A DNA stretch of 64,000 bases, from positions 18,082,848-18,146,847 of the forward strand of contig CP075493.1 of NCBI GenBank assembly GCA_021613535.1, written 5' to 3'. Of this stretch, positions 62,801-64,000 are shown piece after piece. The translations under genes and the position numbers were made by a program. This DNA is from Adineta vaga (taxonomy: Eukaryota; Rotifera). The notes below the pieces were generated by a model that worked only from the letters and a program-made list of their open reading frames with translations, was not told the origin of the DNA and ran no database searches. How positions within the stretch are numbered: the stretch's first letter is position 1; every line of letters starts with the position of its first letter.

Positions 62801-64000
62801 ATATCACAATGGGTGAGGGTGCTTCGAAAACGTGTTGCCTTTGATGAAAAATTTCATTTGATGCTACATTTGACTGATGTGCGCCGGAGGTGCTGTGCGC
62901 CGTGCGCCGTGTGTTTTCCTATAGAGCAATGTTAGCCGATGACCTGTAGCGCACATTGATATTTTCTCTTGTATTGATAAAAACCTTCGAAATGATCTCG
63001 ATTTCTCATCAATACACACACTTGTTCTCTATCTTATCATCTTGCCAGAGAGAATACATATCTCTTCTCTCTTGCTGCCTCATTCTCCTTGTCCTTGTGC
63101 TCAGCTGGCCTTCGGGCCGTGCTTCGCTTCTTTTCTTTGAAATTTTCTGGATTTCTCATCAAAATGCTTGATATCATTCATGTCTTTGTTAGATGATATC
63201 TTTCTTGAACATTCACTCTGTAATTGTTGATATATGCACACACTTCAACAAAGATGTCTCCTCAACAAGTCTTTTGAGCTATATCTCGATAGAATGGGTG
63301 AGGGTGTGGGTGGATGTATGAGGGCATATCACAATGGGTGAGGTGCTTCGAAAACGTGTTGCCTTTGATGAAAAATTTCATTTGATGCTACATTTGACTG
63401 ATGTGCGCCGGAGGTGTGCTGTGCGCCGTGCGCCGTGTGTTTTCCTATAGAGCAATGTTAGCCGATGACCTGTAGCGCACATTGATATTTTCTCTTGTAT
63501 TGATAAAAACCTTCGAAATGATCTCGATTTCTCATCAATACACACTTGTTCTCTATCTTATCATCTTGCCAGAGAGAGATACATATCTCTTCTCTCTTTG
63601 CTGCCTCATTCTCCTTGTCCTTGTGCTCAGCTGGCCCTTCGGGCCGTGCTTCACTTCTTTTCTTTGAAATTTTCTGGATTTCTCATCAAAATGCTTGATA
63701 TCATTCATGTCTTTGTTAGATGATATCTTTCTTGAACATTCACTCTCTGTAATGTTGATATATGCACACTTCAACAAAGATGTCTCCTCAACAAGTCTTT
63801 TGAGCTATATCTCGATAGAATGGGTGAGGGGTGTGGAGTGGATGTATGAGGGCATATCACAATGGGTGAGGGTGCTTCGAAAACGTGTTGCCTTTGATGA
63901 AAAATTTCATTTGATGCTACATTTGACTGATGTGCGCCGGAGGTGTGCGCTGTGCGCCGTGCGCCGTGTGTTTTCCTATAGAGCAATGTTAGCCGATGAC
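35831..64000 (+). repeat. Indel-rich part of the satellite
   Basis: From about 35.83 kb nearly every unit has several one- to four-base insertions or deletions, often in T, A or G runs or as extra stray bases, while substitutions are rare. Cleaner units reappear in places (for example 40831-41340, 47900-48240, 60085-60580). The pattern fits uncorrected long-read error better than evolution. Confidence 0.8.

Larger units (their letters stand above)
23134..64000 (+). repeat. 535-bp satellite, about 76 tandem units, open at right edge
   Basis: Corresponding words recur every 535 bp (for example CATATCACAATGGG at 23141 and 23676). Per unit on the plus strand: a G-rich telomere-like start (GTGAGGGTGTGGGTGG, then TGAGGG and GGGTGAGGGTGC); a GC-rich run of GTGCGCCGTGCGCC; two related ~30-bp copies of the type TTTCTCATCAA (23331-23363 and 23484-23513 in the first unit); a GGCCCTTCGGGCC hairpin (23454-23466); the PLE-like block; then the next G-rich start. 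Since 535 is not a multiple of three, no frame continues from unit to unit, which argues against a repeat protein. The array reaches the window's right end. Confidence 0.97.

Noticed and set aside
23059-64000. Dozens of near-identical 60-143-codon frames on both strands of the satellite, as a gene family
   Set aside because: They are the same non-coding 535-bp unit translated in several frames. The period is not a multiple of three, the frames break with each indel, and the only protein-like similarity is the short start region shared with the RT leader.
23134-64000. Repeat array resembling a CRISPR locus
   Set aside because: There are no unique spacers; whole 535-bp units are repeated head to tail.

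Overview
The window looks like a subtelomeric piece of a bdelloid rotifer genome (Adineta/Rotaria-like). The grounds are: an endonuclease-less Penelope-like (Athena-type) reverse transcriptase with a hammerhead ribozyme behind it; short interstitial blocks of the bdelloid telomere motif TGTGGG; AT-rich eukaryotic DNA; and several genes that only read through if GT-AG introns of about 60 nt are removed. No bacterial operon, tRNA, rRNA or CRISPR array was seen. The species cannot be fixed from the sequence alone.

Layout. 0-7.4 kb is a patchwork of broken genes and DNA transposons: a secreted-protein gene cut off by telomere-like repeats; a complete hAT element (1269-4689) with 11-bp inverted ends, a perfect 8-bp target duplication and a transposase with one 64-nt intron, apparently inserted in an exon of a resident gene; and a Tc1/mariner copy that lost its left end at a GTGAGGGTG block but keeps its right inverted end. 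7.5-8.6 kb holds a two-exon rhodopsin-type receptor gene. 8.6-18 kb is AT-rich and gene-poor, with a possible piggyBac-type end, decayed coding fragments, and two small single-pass membrane protein genes on the minus strand sharing a GNxNT(V/I)N motif.

19.2-23.1 kb is a Penelope-like element on the minus strand. Two exons joined over a 62-nt intron give a 1144-residue protein: a low-complexity Q/N-rich N-terminus followed by an RT carrying the DKS, LPK, YIDD and other PLE motifs, with no GIY-YIG domain. A convincing type I hammerhead ribozyme lies downstream of the stop.

23.13 kb to the right edge (about 40.9 kb) is one tandem satellite with a 535-bp period, about 76 units, running off the window. 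The first ~12.5 kb is almost uniform. Beyond ~35.8 kb nearly every unit carries scattered one-base indels, probably uncorrected long-read sequence.

Main observation. The satellite is not independent of the retroelement. Each unit contains a ~100-bp stretch collinear with the PLE 5' leader and first codons, including the same start-codon context (ATGAATGATATCA on the minus strand). The spacing from there to the next shared block is also nearly the same. The PLE start therefore sits in a diverged proximal satellite unit, so RT gene, ribozyme and array look like one composite telomere-directed element of the Terminon kind, more than 44 kb long. Its transcription direction, right to left, fits attachment to a chromosome end lying to the right, the direction in which the G-rich strand of every unit points.
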